DNA of 33,687 nucleotides from an uncultured beta proteobacterium (GTDB lineage: Bacteria > Pseudomonadota > Gammaproteobacteria > Burkholderiales > Burkholderiaceae_C). Made by a program: the position numbers and the translations under genes. This document shows, piece by piece, positions 1-7,369 of the stretch (position 1 is the first letter of the stretch; each line of letters begins with the position of its first letter). Under the pieces are notes generated by a model, which saw nothing but the letters and a program-made list of their open reading frames with translations, searched no databases and was not told the origin of the DNA. The stretch is taken from the NCBI GenBank assembly GCA_903924955.1, contig CAIYDK010000158.1:1-33687 (forward strand), in the 5' to 3' direction.

Positions 1-434
1 CAACCGAGTTCACCTTCAACGGTGATGCCGAGCTTGTGCGCCATCTTCACCACTTCGCTGGTCACGCTGACGTTGTAGTCGTAGCTGGCAATGGTTTTGC
101 CGTCGCCTTCGAGGCTGCCGTCCATCATGACCGAGCTGAAGCCCAGGTTGATGGCGCCCTGGCAGATTTCGGGGCTCTGCCCGTGGTCCTGGTGCATGAC
201 CAGCGGGATGTTGGGGTAGGCCTCAATGGCGGCTTGAATCAGGTGCTTGATGAAAGCTTCACCGGCGTATTTGCGGGCGCCGGCGCTGGCTTGCAGGATG
301 ACCGGAGCGCCAACCTCCTTAGCGGCCTCCATGACGGCCTGTACCTGCTCCAGGTTGTTGACGTTGAAGGCTGGAATGCCGTAGCCATTGGCGGCGGCGT
401 GGTCCAGCAGTTCGCGCATTGAAACGAGTGCCAT
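1..434 (-). CDS. fba: Class II fructose-1,6-bisphosphate aldolase, 5' part
   Basis: This gene interconverts fructose 1,6-bisphosphate with dihydroxyacetone phosphate and glyceraldehyde 3-phosphate, and acts in glycolysis, gluconeogenesis or the Calvin cycle. Only the first 144 codons are present; the rest runs off the left edge. The reverse-strand translation starts [19 protein letters not shown] and contains [10 protein letters not shown], the VMHQDHGQ block with metal-ligand histidines, and SVMMDGS, all characteristic of zinc-dependent class II aldolases. The ATG at 434 is preceded by a purine-rich GGGGA. It follows pyk in the same direction with a gap of 65 bases that holds a near-palindrome (separate entry). 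Whether it mainly serves glycolysis or carbon fixation cannot be told from this fragment. Confidence 0.95.
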   Translation of the reverse strand, partial: MALVSMRELLDHAAANGYGIPAFNVNNLEQVQAVMEAAKEVGAPVILQASAGARKYAGEAFIKHLIQAAIEAYPNIPLVMHQDHGQSPEICQGAINLGFSSVMMDGSLEGDGKTIASYDYNVSVTSEVVKMAHKLGITVEGELG

Positions 435-456
435 GAGATTTCCCCTAGTGAAGTTG

Positions 457-472
457 GTAACCGCTTGGTAAC
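457..472. promoter_or_regulatory. Near-palindrome upstream of fba, possible operator
   Basis: The sequence gtaaccgcttggtaac is an inverted repeat of the form GTWACC-N4-GGTWAC with one mismatched pair. It overlaps a direct repeat of TTGGTAAC at 454-461 and 465-472, whose starts are 11 bases apart. It lies about 22 bases upstream of the fba start codon, in the only gap between pyk and fba. The shape resembles binding sites of LacI/GntR-type carbon regulators, but no regulator is identified here. Confidence 0.35.
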
Positions 473-499
473 TTGTACCGATACGCGGATTTTAGCCCT

Positions 500-1933
500 C
501 TACTCCACCTGGCAGATCTTCAACATATTGGTGCCGCCTGGGGAGCCCATGGGTTCGCCACAGGTAATGGCATAGACATCGCCCTTTTGCACAATGCTGC
601 GGGACTTGAGGTGGTTTTCGGCTTCGCGCAGCGCAGTGTCGCGGTCAGCGCTGGTGTCGACGAATATGGGGCGCACGTTGCGGTACAGCGCCATCTTGCG
701 CTGCGTCGCGACTTTGGAGGTCAGCGCATAAATCGGCACACGGATCAGGTGTCGGCTCATCCACAGGGCGGTGGAGCCGCTGTCGGTCATGGCCACGATC
801 GCTTTGGCGCCCAAATGGTGCGCCGTAAACAGTGCGCCCATGGCAATAGTCTGGTCAATGCGCTGAAAGGTCTTGCCGGTGAAATCGGATTCGAGTTCGA
901 AGCTTTCATGGCCTTCTGCAGCGTGACAGATCTTGGCCATTTCAACAATCGTTTCCAGCGGGTACTTCCCGGCGGCCGTTTCGGCAGACAGCATCACGGC
1001 GTCGGTGCCGTCGAGCACGGCGTTGGCCACGTCGCTCACTTCGGCGCGGGTGGGCACCGGGTTGGTGATCATGGACTCCATCATCTGGGTGGCTGTAATG
1101 ACCACCCTGTCGTGCTCACGCGCCAGCTTGATCATGCGTTTTTGCAGACCCGGCACGATCGCATTGCCCACCTCGACTGCCAGATCGCCCCGAGCGACCA
1201 TGATGCCGTCGCTGGCCAGCAGGATTTCCAGCAGGCGGGGAATAGCTTCTGCACGTTCGATCTTGGCGATCAATCCCGGCTTGTGGTTGTAATCGGCGGC
1301 AGCCACGTTGCACAGCTGACGCGCCATTTCCATATCGGTTGCATTCTTGGGAAAGCTGACCGCCACATAGTCGGCCTGAAAGCTCATGGCGGTACGAATA
1401 TCGTCCATGTCCTTGGCGGTCAGTGCGGGCGCGGTCAGTCCGCCGCCCTGTTTGTTAATGCCCTTGTTGTTGGACAGTTCGCCACCCAGCTTGACGGTGG
1501 TATGAACCGCCTCCCCCTTGACCGCATCGACGGTTATCACGATCAGCCCATCGTTTAGCAGCAGGATGTCGCCGGCCTTGACCTCGCGCGGCAAAGCCTT
1601 GTAGTCCAGCCCCACGGCATCGATATCGCCCAACTCGGTACGAGCAGCATCCAGTACAAACTTCTGCCCTGGCTCCAGAAAGACCTTGCCTTCGACAAAC
1701 TTGCCGACCCGGATCTTGGGGCCTTGCAAATCGGCCATGATGGCCACTTCGCGCCCTGCGCGCTGGGCAGCTTCTCGCACCAACCTGGCGCGGTCGATAT
1801 GGTCTTGCGCCTGGCCGTGGCTAAAATTGAGGCGAACCACATTAACGCCAGCGCGAATCATTTGCTCCAGCAGTGCGGGGTCGCTGGAGGCAGGGCCCAA
1901 TGTGGCAACAATCTTGGTGGCGCGACGTGGCAT
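500..1933 (-). CDS. pyk: Pyruvate kinase
   Basis: The product transfers phosphate from phosphoenolpyruvate to ADP, giving pyruvate and ATP, in the cytoplasm. The 477 residues match the usual length of a bacterial pyruvate kinase. Recognisable blocks in order are TKIVATLGPASS at the N terminus, VRLNFSHG, the B domain around residues 70-170, LIAKIER (the catalytic lysine signature region), ARGDLAVEVG, ATQMMESM, and DGTDAVMLSAETAAGKYP. The C-terminal allosteric-type domain ends with GSPGGTNMLKICQVE. The start at 1933 is supported by AGGAG eight bases upstream. It sits between fba and pgk on the same strand, but is separated from pgk by a plus-strand regulatory gene, so it probably has its own promoter between 1934 and 2026. 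Confidence 0.97.
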   Translation of the reverse strand: MPRRATKIVATLGPASSDPALLEQMIRAGVNVVRLNFSHGQAQDHIDRARLVREAAQRAGREVAIMADLQGPKIRVGKFVEGKVFLEPGQKFVLDAARTELGDIDAVGLDYKALPREVKAGDILLLNDGLIVITVDAVKGEAVHTTVKLGGELSNNKGINKQGGGLTAPALTAKDMDDIRTAMSFQADYVAVSFPKNATDMEMARQLCNVAAADYNHKPGLIAKIERAEAIPRLLEILLASDGIMVARGDLAVEVGNAIVPGLQKRMIKLAREHDRVVITATQMMESMITNPVPTRAEVSDVANAVLDGTDAVMLSAETAAGKYPLETIVEMAKICHAAEGHESFELESDFTGKTFQRIDQTIAMGALFTAHHLGAKAIVAMTDSGSTALWMSRHLIRVPIYALTSKVATQRKMALYRNVRPIFVDTSADRDTALREAENHLKSRSIVQKGDVYAITCGEPMGSPGGTNMLKICQVE

Positions 1934-2026
1934 GAAACGGTCTCCTCTTGTATGTTGTTGCGATTTTCACACGGATGACCGGTGCATCTGTTACAGCGTA
2001 ACGTCAACTTGCACGAAAAATCCAAC

Positions 2027-2055
2027 TTGACAGCAAGAAGGCCCCATAGTGCAAT
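2027..2055 (+). promoter_or_regulatory. Sigma70-type promoter of the REC-GGDEF gene
   Basis: A perfect -35 hexamer TTGACA (2027-2032) is followed after exactly 17 bases by TGCAAT (2050-2055), a 4/6 match to the -10 consensus. A start site 7 bases beyond the -10 element would fall on the A of the ATG at 2062, so the message would have no leader. No Shine-Dalgarno sequence is present. A three-codon ORF (ATG AAC TCA TGA, from 2054) overlaps the start codon. Confidence 0.55.
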
Positions 2056-2061
2056 GAACTC

Positions 2062-3021
2062 ATGAGCACTCTTGACACATCGATGGACACGCTACTTGGC
2101 AGCGCCCGTGGTAAACCTAAGCTACTGGTTGTGGATGACCAACCCATCAATATTCAGGTCATGCACCAAATTTTTGGCGGCGACTATCAAGTGTTCATGG
2201 CCACCAGTGGCGCACAGGCGCTGTCCATCTGCCAGACCAATCCGCCCGACCTGGTTTTGCTTGATATCGTCATGCCCAACATGGACGGATTTGAAGTCTG
2301 CACCCAACTCAAGGCCAACGACGCGACCTGTAACATTCCGGTGATTTTTGTCACTGCCCACACCGATGCCGCGCAGGAAACCCATGGCTTGAGCTTGGGA
2401 GCGGTGGACTTTATTGCCAAGCCGGTCAACCCCGCGGTGGTGCGGGCACGGGTCAAGACGCAATTGACGCTGAAATTTCAGTCAGATTTGCTGCGCAAGC
2501 TGGTTTTTCTGGACGGACTCTCCGGGGTCTTCAACCGCCGGTACTTTGACCAGCAACTAGGCGTGGAATGGGCGCGTTCATCGCGCAGCCATGCCCCGTT
2601 ATCCATCATCATGATTGATGTAGACCATTTCAAACTCTTCAACGACCGCTACGGACACCAGGCGGGGGACGACTGCCTGCGCCAGATTGCGGCAGCACTC
2701 AAGGCGTGCCTGAAGCGGCCCGCCGATCTGGTGGCCCGCTATGGAGGTGAAGAATTCGCCTGCATCCTGCCCGACACATCCTTCCACGATGCAATAGGCC
2801 TGGGCAATGACCTGGAGCGGAAGATTCGCGCCTTGCGCATTCCCCATGCGGTATCCAGCGTGACCGACGTGATCACCGTCAGTGTCGGCGTGGCCACGCG
2901 CACAGTGGACTCTGCCAAGGATGCAGTTGCCCTGGTGGGGCTGGCCGATGCACAACTCTACGACGCCAAGCAAAGCGGGCGCGGGCGTGTGTGTGGTTCC
3001 CCACTGGGTTCATTGGGTTAA
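2062..3021 (+). CDS. Response regulator with GGDEF domain (diguanylate cyclase)
   Basis: The 319-residue protein is a two-domain regulator expected to make cyclic di-GMP from two GTP when phosphorylated. Residues about 19-130 are a receiver domain with the acidic pair D25/D26, phospho-acceptor D68 in LVLLDIVMPNMDG, T98 and K120. Residues about 150-315 are a GGDEF domain: LDGLSGVFNRRYFD, VDHFKLFNDRYGHQAGD, and an intact GGEEF active site at 228-232. RPAD at 219-222, five residues before GGEEF, fits the RxxD inhibitory site, so product feedback is likely. It resembles a PleD/WspR-type soluble cyclase. No histidine kinase gene is adjacent. It lies on the opposite strand between pyk and pgk. The start at 2062 lacks a Shine-Dalgarno sequence. 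Confidence 0.93.
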   Translation: MSTLDTSMDTLLGSARGKPKLLVVDDQPINIQVMHQIFGGDYQVFMATSGAQALSICQTNPPDLVLLDIVMPNMDGFEVCTQLKANDATCNIPVIFVTAHTDAAQETHGLSLGAVDFIAKPVNPAVVRARVKTQLTLKFQSDLLRKLVFLDGLSGVFNRRYFDQQLGVEWARSSRSHAPLSIIMIDVDHFKLFNDRYGHQAGDDCLRQIAAALKACLKRPADLVARYGGEEFACILPDTSFHDAIGLGNDLERKIRALRIPHAVSSVTDVITVSVGVATRTVDSAKDAVALVGLADAQLYDAKQSGRGRVCGSPLGSLG

Positions 3022-3152
3022 GTGGCCCACGTATGCGTCAGACGGACCGCCTGATTGAAAACCTGGTTCATGACAAGGGCAGACGGTTCTGACTGCCGCT
3101 GACACAGGCCGCTGCCGGCTCAGCCGTGCGCCTCATATCCGACCCTATGCGC

Positions 3153-3198
3153 TCCAAGCTCCCGTATTCATTGCGTGAACAGCTACTAATTTAATAGC
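3153..3198 (-). repeat. 46-bp interspersed repeat, copy A
   Basis: Read on the minus strand it has the family plan: a 17-base inverted repeat gctattaaattagtagc, 17 bases of spacer, then cgggagcttgga, which diverges from the cgggggctacag end of the other copies. It starts four bases beyond the pgk stop codon. The stem could act in 3' end formation of pgk mRNA. The rest of the interval 3022-3152 shows no convincing gene or terminator. Confidence 0.6.
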
Positions 3199-3202
3199 AT
3201 CA

Positions 3203-4396
3203 TCAACCAGCAAACCGGCGTGACAGAACCTCGAATGCCGGTAAAGTCTTGCCCTCAAGCACCTCCAGAAAGGCACCACCGCCGGTGCTGATGTAACCCA
3301 CCTGCTTTTCAATGCCGTACTTGGCAATGGCAGCCAGCGTGTCGCCACCACCGGCAATGCTGAACGCGCTGGACGCGGCAATGGCCTGGGCAATCACCTT
3401 GGTTCCGTTCTCAAACGCGGCAAACTCGAACACGCCTACGGGGCCGTTCCAGACAATGGTTCCGGCCGACATCAGCTGCTGCGCTAGTGCCTGTGCGGTT
3501 TGTGGGCCAATGTCCAGGATCAGGTCATCGTCCGCCACATCCGTGGCCGCCTTGACGGTGGCGGGCGCATCGGCAGCAAAGGTCTTGGCGGTGACCACAT
3601 CCGTGGGGATGGGCACCGCTGCACCGCGGGCCTTCATGGCTTCAATCACGGCGACCGCCTCGGCCAGCAAATCGGGCTCGGCAAGGCTCTTGCCAATCTT
3701 CAGCCCCGCCGCCAGCATGAAGGTATTGGCAATGCCACCACCCACGATTAACTGGTCCACATTGGCGGACAGACTCTTCAAAATGGTGAGCTTGGTCGAT
3801 ACCTTGGAGCCAGCCACGATGGCCACCAACGGGCGCTTGGGCGCCAGCAAGGCTTTGGAGATGGCGTCCATCTCGGCGGCCAGCAATGGACCCGCGCAAG
3901 CAACAGGTGCGTACTGGGCGATGCCGTAGGTGGAAGCCTCTGCGCGGTGTGCGGTGCCAAAAGCATCGTGCACAAAGATATCGCACAGGGCGGCCATCTT
4001 GCGCGCCAGTTCTTCGTTGTTCTTCTTCTCGCCCTTGTTGACACGGCAGTTCTCCAGCAACACCAGTTGACCGGGCGGCACTTGCACGCCATCGACCCAG
4101 TTGGCCACCACAGGAATGCTGCGCCCCATCAGTTCACCCATGCGTGCAGCCACCGGCGCCAGCGAGTCGGCGGGGGTAAAGGCGCCTTCGGTAGGGCGCC
4201 CAAGGTGCGAGGTCACCATCACGGCGGCCCCGGCGTCCAGCGCCATCTGAATGCAGGGTACGCTGGCCCGGATGCGGGTGTCTTCCGTGATATGGCCCGC
4301 GTCGTCCTGCGGCACGTTCAGATCAGCTCGGATGAAGACGCGCTTGCCGGCCACTTGGCCACTGGCGCACAGATCGGAGAAACGGATAACGTTCAT
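3203..4396 (-). CDS. pgk: Phosphoglycerate kinase
   Basis: The product transfers phosphate between 1,3-bisphosphoglycerate and ADP in glycolysis or the reverse in carbon fixation. At 397 residues it has the usual bacterial length. Visible motifs are [13 protein letters not shown] near the N terminus, the substrate-site [26 protein letters not shown], the hinge and nucleotide-side blocks [11 protein letters not shown] and [11 protein letters not shown]-like [18 protein letters not shown], and the C-terminal [10 protein letters not shown] and [18 protein letters not shown]. The start at 4396 has GAGG seven bases upstream. Its stop is followed at once by repeat copy A. It heads the pgk-(GGDEF)-pyk-fba cluster; the 84 bases up to azlD hold a GC-rich element and leave room for a promoter. 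Confidence 0.97.
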   Translation of the reverse strand: MNVIRFSDLCASGQVAGKRVFIRADLNVPQDDAGHITEDTRIRASVPCIQMALDAGAAVMVTSHLGRPTEGAFTPADSLAPVAARMGELMGRSIPVVANWVDGVQVPPGQLVLLENCRVNKGEKKNNEELARKMAALCDIFVHDAFGTAHRAEASTYGIAQYAPVACAGPLLAAEMDAISKALLAPKRPLVAIVAGSKVSTKLTILKSLSANVDQLIVGGGIANTFMLAAGLKIGKSLAEPDLLAEAVAVIEAMKARGAAVPIPTDVVTAKTFAADAPATVKAATDVADDDLILDIGPQTAQALAQQLMSAGTIVWNGPVGVFEFAAFENGTKVIAQAIAASSAFSIAGGGDTLAAIAKYGIEKQVGYISTGGGAFLEVLEGKTLPAFEVLSRRFAG

Positions 4397-4480
4397 ACAA
4401 AGACCTCAATCAAAAAGAGTTGCATGAATTGTAGGAGCCCAGCGACCCGCGCAGCGGCGAAGCCTTGGGGGGCTACACCT

Positions 4481-4846
4481 TCACCAGCCCAGGCCGATGT
4501 GCAGCGGCAGATACACCGCCATCCCCGTGACGATGGTACCCAGCACCGCCTGCCCCTGCCCCTTGCGAGCAAAGAAGTAGGCAGCCCCGGCAGCGGCGGC
4601 AAACACGCGTGCGTCGAGCCATGTGCTGATGAGTTGACCTTGCGTCATCACAACTTCGGGCAACACCACGGCCGACAGGGCGGCAATCGGTGCGTACTGC
4701 AATCCCCGCTGCGCCCAGTGCGGCAATTGCCAGGGCTTGTTGCTGAGAAAAAAGAAGCAACGCGTAATCAGGGTGACGAGCGCCAGACCCACGATCACCC
4801 CCAGGGTCCACCCATCCGTCAGATTCATTGCCGTAGGACTGTTCAT
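4481..4846 (-). CDS. azlD: AzlD-family branched-chain amino acid transport subunit
   Basis: This 121-residue hydrophobic protein is the small partner of AzlC; pairs of this kind are known or proposed exporters of branched-chain amino acids at the inner membrane. It starts [18 protein letters not shown] and shows about four membrane segments, with the family-typical LVTLITRCFFFLSN near the N terminus and a LQYAPIAALSAVVLPE motif in the middle. The start at 4846 is chosen because its ATG overlaps the azlC stop codon as ATGA, a sign of translational coupling; a second ATG lies six codons downstream. The substrate is inferred from the family only. Confidence 0.85.
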   Translation of the reverse strand: MNSPTAMNLTDGWTLGVIVGLALVTLITRCFFFLSNKPWQLPHWAQRGLQYAPIAALSAVVLPEVVMTQGQLISTWLDARVFAAAAGAAYFFARKGQGQAVLGTIVTGMAVYLPLHIGLGW

Positions 4847-5592
4847 GGCGGTCTTTTGGCAGGCGGAGTCGGACGAGCAATCGGTAATTGCTCCATCATC
4901 AGGCACAAGGCGACAGCCGCCGCAATGGCTGCCACGATATTGAGCTTGAACGGCAGCGCAAACGCCGCAACGGCAGCCATGGCCGCAACCCCGGCGGACA
5001 CCCGTCGCAGGTTGCTGCTGGCCAGCGAGCACCCCACCCCCAGCAGAGCCAGAATGCCGGCAAAGCCCAGCCCCCACTGCGACGGGATGGACTCGGCCAG
5101 TGCGATGCCCAACAAGCTGGCAAACTGCCAACTGCACCAGTTAAAAAGGCTGCCACCCCCCAGATACGCCAATTGCGCGCGCTGCCCGACCACATCGGTG
5201 GCGGGATGGTGAAAGCGCTTGGTAAACATCACGTAGCTGAGGTCGGCCGTCAGGTAGCCGTTAAACAACCGCCAGCGCAGTGGCAAGTGCATCAAATACG
5301 GACGCATGTGGGCGCTGAACACCACAAAACGCAGGTTCACGCAAAAGGCCGTCGCCCAGATCACCCAGATTGGCGCGCCCGCGGCAATCAGGGGAATGGC
5401 AGCCAACTGCGAGCTGCCTGCAAATACCAGCAAACTCATGGCCACCGCCTCCACCGGGCTCATGCCGGACTTGACCATTGCTACCCCGGTCATCAATCCC
5501 CATGCAGCCAGACCGGGCGACACAGCCGCCATTTCGCGCAGGCCAAGCTGAAACTCTGGATGGCGCCACCAAGCCAGCAAACGCTGGGTCAC
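4843..5592 (-). CDS. azlC: AzlC-family branched-chain amino acid permease subunit
   Basis: The 249-residue product is the large subunit of an AzlCD-type exporter of branched-chain amino acids in the inner membrane. Family marks are [14 protein letters not shown] at the N terminus, [31 protein letters not shown] and several long hydrophobic segments up to the C terminus. The open frame continues upstream antiparallel-free through the end of fmt in another frame, so the start must be chosen: the GTG at 5592 overlaps the fmt stop as GTGA and has AGG about seven bases upstream, giving [17 protein letters not shown]. It is thus coupled to fmt upstream and to azlD downstream. The link to translation genes is probably positional rather than functional. 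Confidence 0.87.
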   Translation of the reverse strand: MTQRLLAWWRHPEFQLGLREMAAVSPGLAAWGLMTGVAMVKSGMSPVEAVAMSLLVFAGSSQLAAIPLIAAGAPIWVIWATAFCVNLRFVVFSAHMRPYLMHLPLRWRLFNGYLTADLSYVMFTKRFHHPATDVVGQRAQLAYLGGGSLFNWCSWQFASLLGIALAESIPSQWGLGFAGILALLGVGCSLASSNLRRVSAGVAAMAAVAAFALPFKLNIVAAIAAAVALCLMMEQLPIARPTPPAKRPP

Positions 5593-6662
5593 GTCAGAAC
5601 CTGCCCGACCTGCAGGGGAAAGCCACGCAGGAAATCGGCCACCGCCAGGCGTTTGCCGCCGGGTCGTTGCAATTCCGTCAAAATTGCTACTGAATTCATA
5701 GCGGCCACTGCAATACCTTCGGGGGCTACAGACAGAATTGTTCCAGGAACCTGGCTCGCAACAACACCTGGCATTGGACCATCCATTCGGGCTTGAGGTG
5801 CGTGTGCCGACCAAACCTTGACGACCTCCCCGTTGAGCACCACCGTGGCTACGGGAAAAGGATTGAACGCCCGTACCCGGCGCACAATGGTCTGCGCATC
5901 CAGATGCCAATCAATGGCCGCCTCATGCTTCTCGATCTTGTGGGCATAGGTCACGCCTTCGATGGGTTGGTGTATGGGCTTCAAATGCCCGGCAGCGGCC
6001 TGATTCAGCGCCAGCACAATCAGCTTGCCACCCAGATCGGCCATGCGGTCGTGCAGGGTGGCCGTGGTGTCCGTTGCCTCAATCGGCATCGTGTGCATGA
6101 ACAGCATATCGCCGGTGTCCAGGCCGGCGTCCATCTGCATGATGGTGACACCGGTTTCGGCGTCACCCGCTTCAATGGCCCGGTGAATAGGTGCCGCACC
6201 GCGCCAGCGTGGCAGCAGTGAGCCGTGGATGTTCAAACAGCCAAACATGGCCCCCACGCTTGCCACTTCGTGTGCTGCGCTGCCCCCCTGGGGGGCCCTC
6301 GCGCCTAGGGGCGGCCCGTCGGCGCTCAAGTATCCACCACGCATATCATCCAGCACCCACTGCGGCAGGATCAGGCCATAGGCGGCCACCACCATGACGT
6401 GCGCCTGGGCGTCGGCGATGGCTTGGCGCGCGCTGGCGGCGTCTTCGGGATATTTGCCATCGAGTTTGAGACTGCGCGGCTGTGCCACCGCAATGCCATG
6501 GTCCAGCGCAAACTGTTTGACCGCCGATGCGTGCAACTTCATGCCGCGCCCGGCCGGGCGGTCCGGCTGGGTCAGCACCAGCGCGATGGTGTGACCGCTG
6601 GCGTGCAACCGCTCCAGTGCGACGCGGGCAAATTCAGGTGTTCCGGCAAAAATAATTCTCAC
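5589..6662 (-). CDS. fmt: Methionyl-tRNA formyltransferase with repeat-derived insertion
   Basis: The enzyme formylates Met-tRNA(fMet) using 10-formyl-tetrahydrofolate, for translation initiation. The N terminus [43 protein letters not shown] and [11 protein letters not shown] are diagnostic. Expected catalytic residues are N144, H146 and D182, corresponding to N106, H108 and D144 of the E. coli enzyme. At 357 residues it is longer than the usual 310-325. About 31 extra residues (within 106-140, nt 6243-6347) lie between VLD and GCLNIH, where relatives have about four residues; they are encoded by a GC-rich palindromic repeat. The C-terminal tRNA-binding domain contains a second repeat (copy D, 5686-5731). 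The reading frame is intact, so the gene is probably functional. It follows def by 25 bases. Confidence 0.95.
   Translation of the reverse strand: MRIIFAGTPEFARVALERLHASGHTIALVLTQPDRPAGRGMKLHASAVKQFALDHGIAVAQPRSLKLDGKYPEDAASARQAIADAQAHVMVVAAYGLILPQWVLDDMRGGYLSADGPPLGARAPQGGSAAHEVASVGAMFGCLNIHGSLLPRWRGAAPIHRAIEAGDAETGVTIMQMDAGLDTGDMLFMHTMPIEATDTTATLHDRMADLGGKLIVLALNQAAAGHLKPIHQPIEGVTYAHKIEKHEAAIDWHLDAQTIVRRVRAFNPFPVATVVLNGEVVKVWSAHAPQARMDGPMPGVVASQVPGTILSVAPEGIAVAAMNSVAILTELQRPGGKRLAVADFLRGFPLQVGQVLT
5686..5731 (+). repeat. 46-bp interspersed repeat, copy D, inside fmt
   Basis: It has the stem gctactgaattcatagc (5686-5702), 17 bases of spacer and cgggggctacag (5720-5731). It matches copy C in 15 of 17 stem bases and all 12 tail bases, with identical spacing. 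It lies antisense within the fmt coding region and encodes the stretch around [18 protein letters not shown] of the C-terminal domain without an apparent change in protein length. Confidence 0.6.
6251..6334. repeat. GC-rich palindromic (REP-like) element inserted in fmt
   Basis: The stretch contains a perfect 7-bp-arm palindrome gcccccctggggggc (6282-6296) followed by a second imperfect GC-rich inverted repeat around cgcctaggggcg, flanked by cacttcgtgtgctgcgctg. It has the look of the REP-like intergenic elements of Comamonadaceae, a recognition from memory. Here it is translated as part of fmt. The exact ends and any target duplication cannot be fixed without related genomes. Confidence 0.65.
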
Positions 6663-6687
6663 GCCACCCCTCCATTTAAGTGTGCGC

Positions 6688-7197
6688 TCACTGAGCGTCC
6701 TCGCGCTGGGCCTTGAGCATTTTTTTCTTGATACGGTTGCGTTTCAGAGGCGACAGGTATTCCACGAACACTTTGCCCATCAAGTGGTCCATCTCGTGCT
6801 GAATGCACACGGCCAGCAATTCGTCCGCCTCGATCGTGCGGGAGTGCCCTTGCAAGTCCAGTGCACGCACGTGCACGGCGTCAAACCGCTCTACGCCGTC
6901 ATAAATGCCCGGCACGGACAGGCAGCCTTCCTCATTCAAATGGGTTTCGGTGCTGGTCCAGACAATCTCCGGGTTGATCAGAACCAGCGGCGCATCGTGC
7001 TCCTCGGAAACGTCGATAACGATCACGCGCTCGTGCACATCGATCTGGGTCGCCGCCAAACCGATGCCTTTGGCGTCGTACATGGTCTCCAGCATATCGG
7101 CCACCAGAGCCTGTACGCGGGCATCCACTACCGCCACGGGTTTGGCAACACGGTGAAGCTTGGGGTCTGGGTAGCAAAGAATAGAGAGTAGGGCCAT
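6688..7197 (-). CDS. def: Peptide deformylase
   Basis: This metallo-hydrolase removes the formyl group from the N terminus of new proteins. All three family motifs are present: [16 protein letters not shown] with the metal-binding cysteine, and QHEMDHL with the HExxH metal ligands and catalytic glutamate. The basic tail [15 protein letters not shown] is typical of proteobacterial enzymes. The start at 7197 ([18 protein letters not shown]) gives 169 residues, the family norm; an ATG 29 codons further upstream is in frame, but its extension does not look like deformylase. No clear Shine-Dalgarno sequence precedes 7197. It is the first gene of def-fmt-azlC-azlD and is divergent from the LysM gene. 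Confidence 0.95.
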   Translation of the reverse strand: MALLSILCYPDPKLHRVAKPVAVVDARVQALVADMLETMYDAKGIGLAATQIDVHERVIVIDVSEEHDAPLVLINPEIVWTSTETHLNEEGCLSVPGIYDGVERFDAVHVRALDLQGHSRTIEADELLAVCIQHEMDHLMGKVFVEYLSPLKRNRIKKKMLKAQREDAQ

Positions 7198-7243
7198 AGT
7201 TAACCAAATGCAGGCCGCTGCGAGCCCATCAGATTTCGAAAAT

Positions 7244-7294
7244 GTGGCTATTTTCGCCACTTTTAGACCGTGGCGCACTAGCAAAGGTCTAAAA
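7244..7294. repeat. Two tandem hairpins in the def/LysM divergent region
   Basis: GTGGC at 7244-7248 pairs with GCCAC at 7256-7260. Directly after it TTTTAGACC (7261-7269) pairs perfectly over nine bases with GGTCTAAAA (7286-7294) across a 16-base loop. The location between divergent start codons favours a regulatory or leader-RNA role over termination, but that is inference. Confidence 0.5.
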
Positions 7295-7331
7295 ACGTTG
7301 CCGAATCAAGGGCTTGAGCGCAAAATCGCGC

Positions 7332-7348
7332 GTAACTTGTCAAGTTAC
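7332..7348. promoter_or_regulatory. Perfect 17-base palindrome upstream of the LysM gene
   Basis: GTAACTTG-T-CAAGTTAC is a perfect inverted repeat with 8-base arms, ending 21 bases before the LysM start at 7370. It contains TTGTCA (plus) and TTGACA (minus), so it could overlap a -35 element or be an operator. No matching -10 at proper spacing was found on either strand. Confidence 0.45.
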
Positions 7349-7369
7349 TTTCTGGAACTGCAACACGAT

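Noticed and set aside
473-1558. 361-codon plus-strand open frame opposite pyk
   Set aside because: Shadow frame with no domain and biased composition; pyk on the other strand is complete and has a ribosome-binding site.
3022-3152. Possible degraded gene or terminator after the REC-GGDEF gene
   Set aside because: A weak GGCAG/CTGCC pairing without a T-run and no frame resembling a known protein; treated as plain intergenic sequence.
4441-4480. GC-rich stretch before pgk ending ttggggggctacacc, considered as another copy of a repeat
   Set aside because: It shares only the ggggctac core with the 46-bp family and has no gcta...tagc stem; it may belong to a different REP-like family, but one short match is not enough to call it.
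7208-7369. N-terminal extension of the LysM protein from the ATG at 7208
   Set aside because: It would put 54 extra residues, encoded by the hairpin region, in front of a clean signal peptide that starts at 7370.
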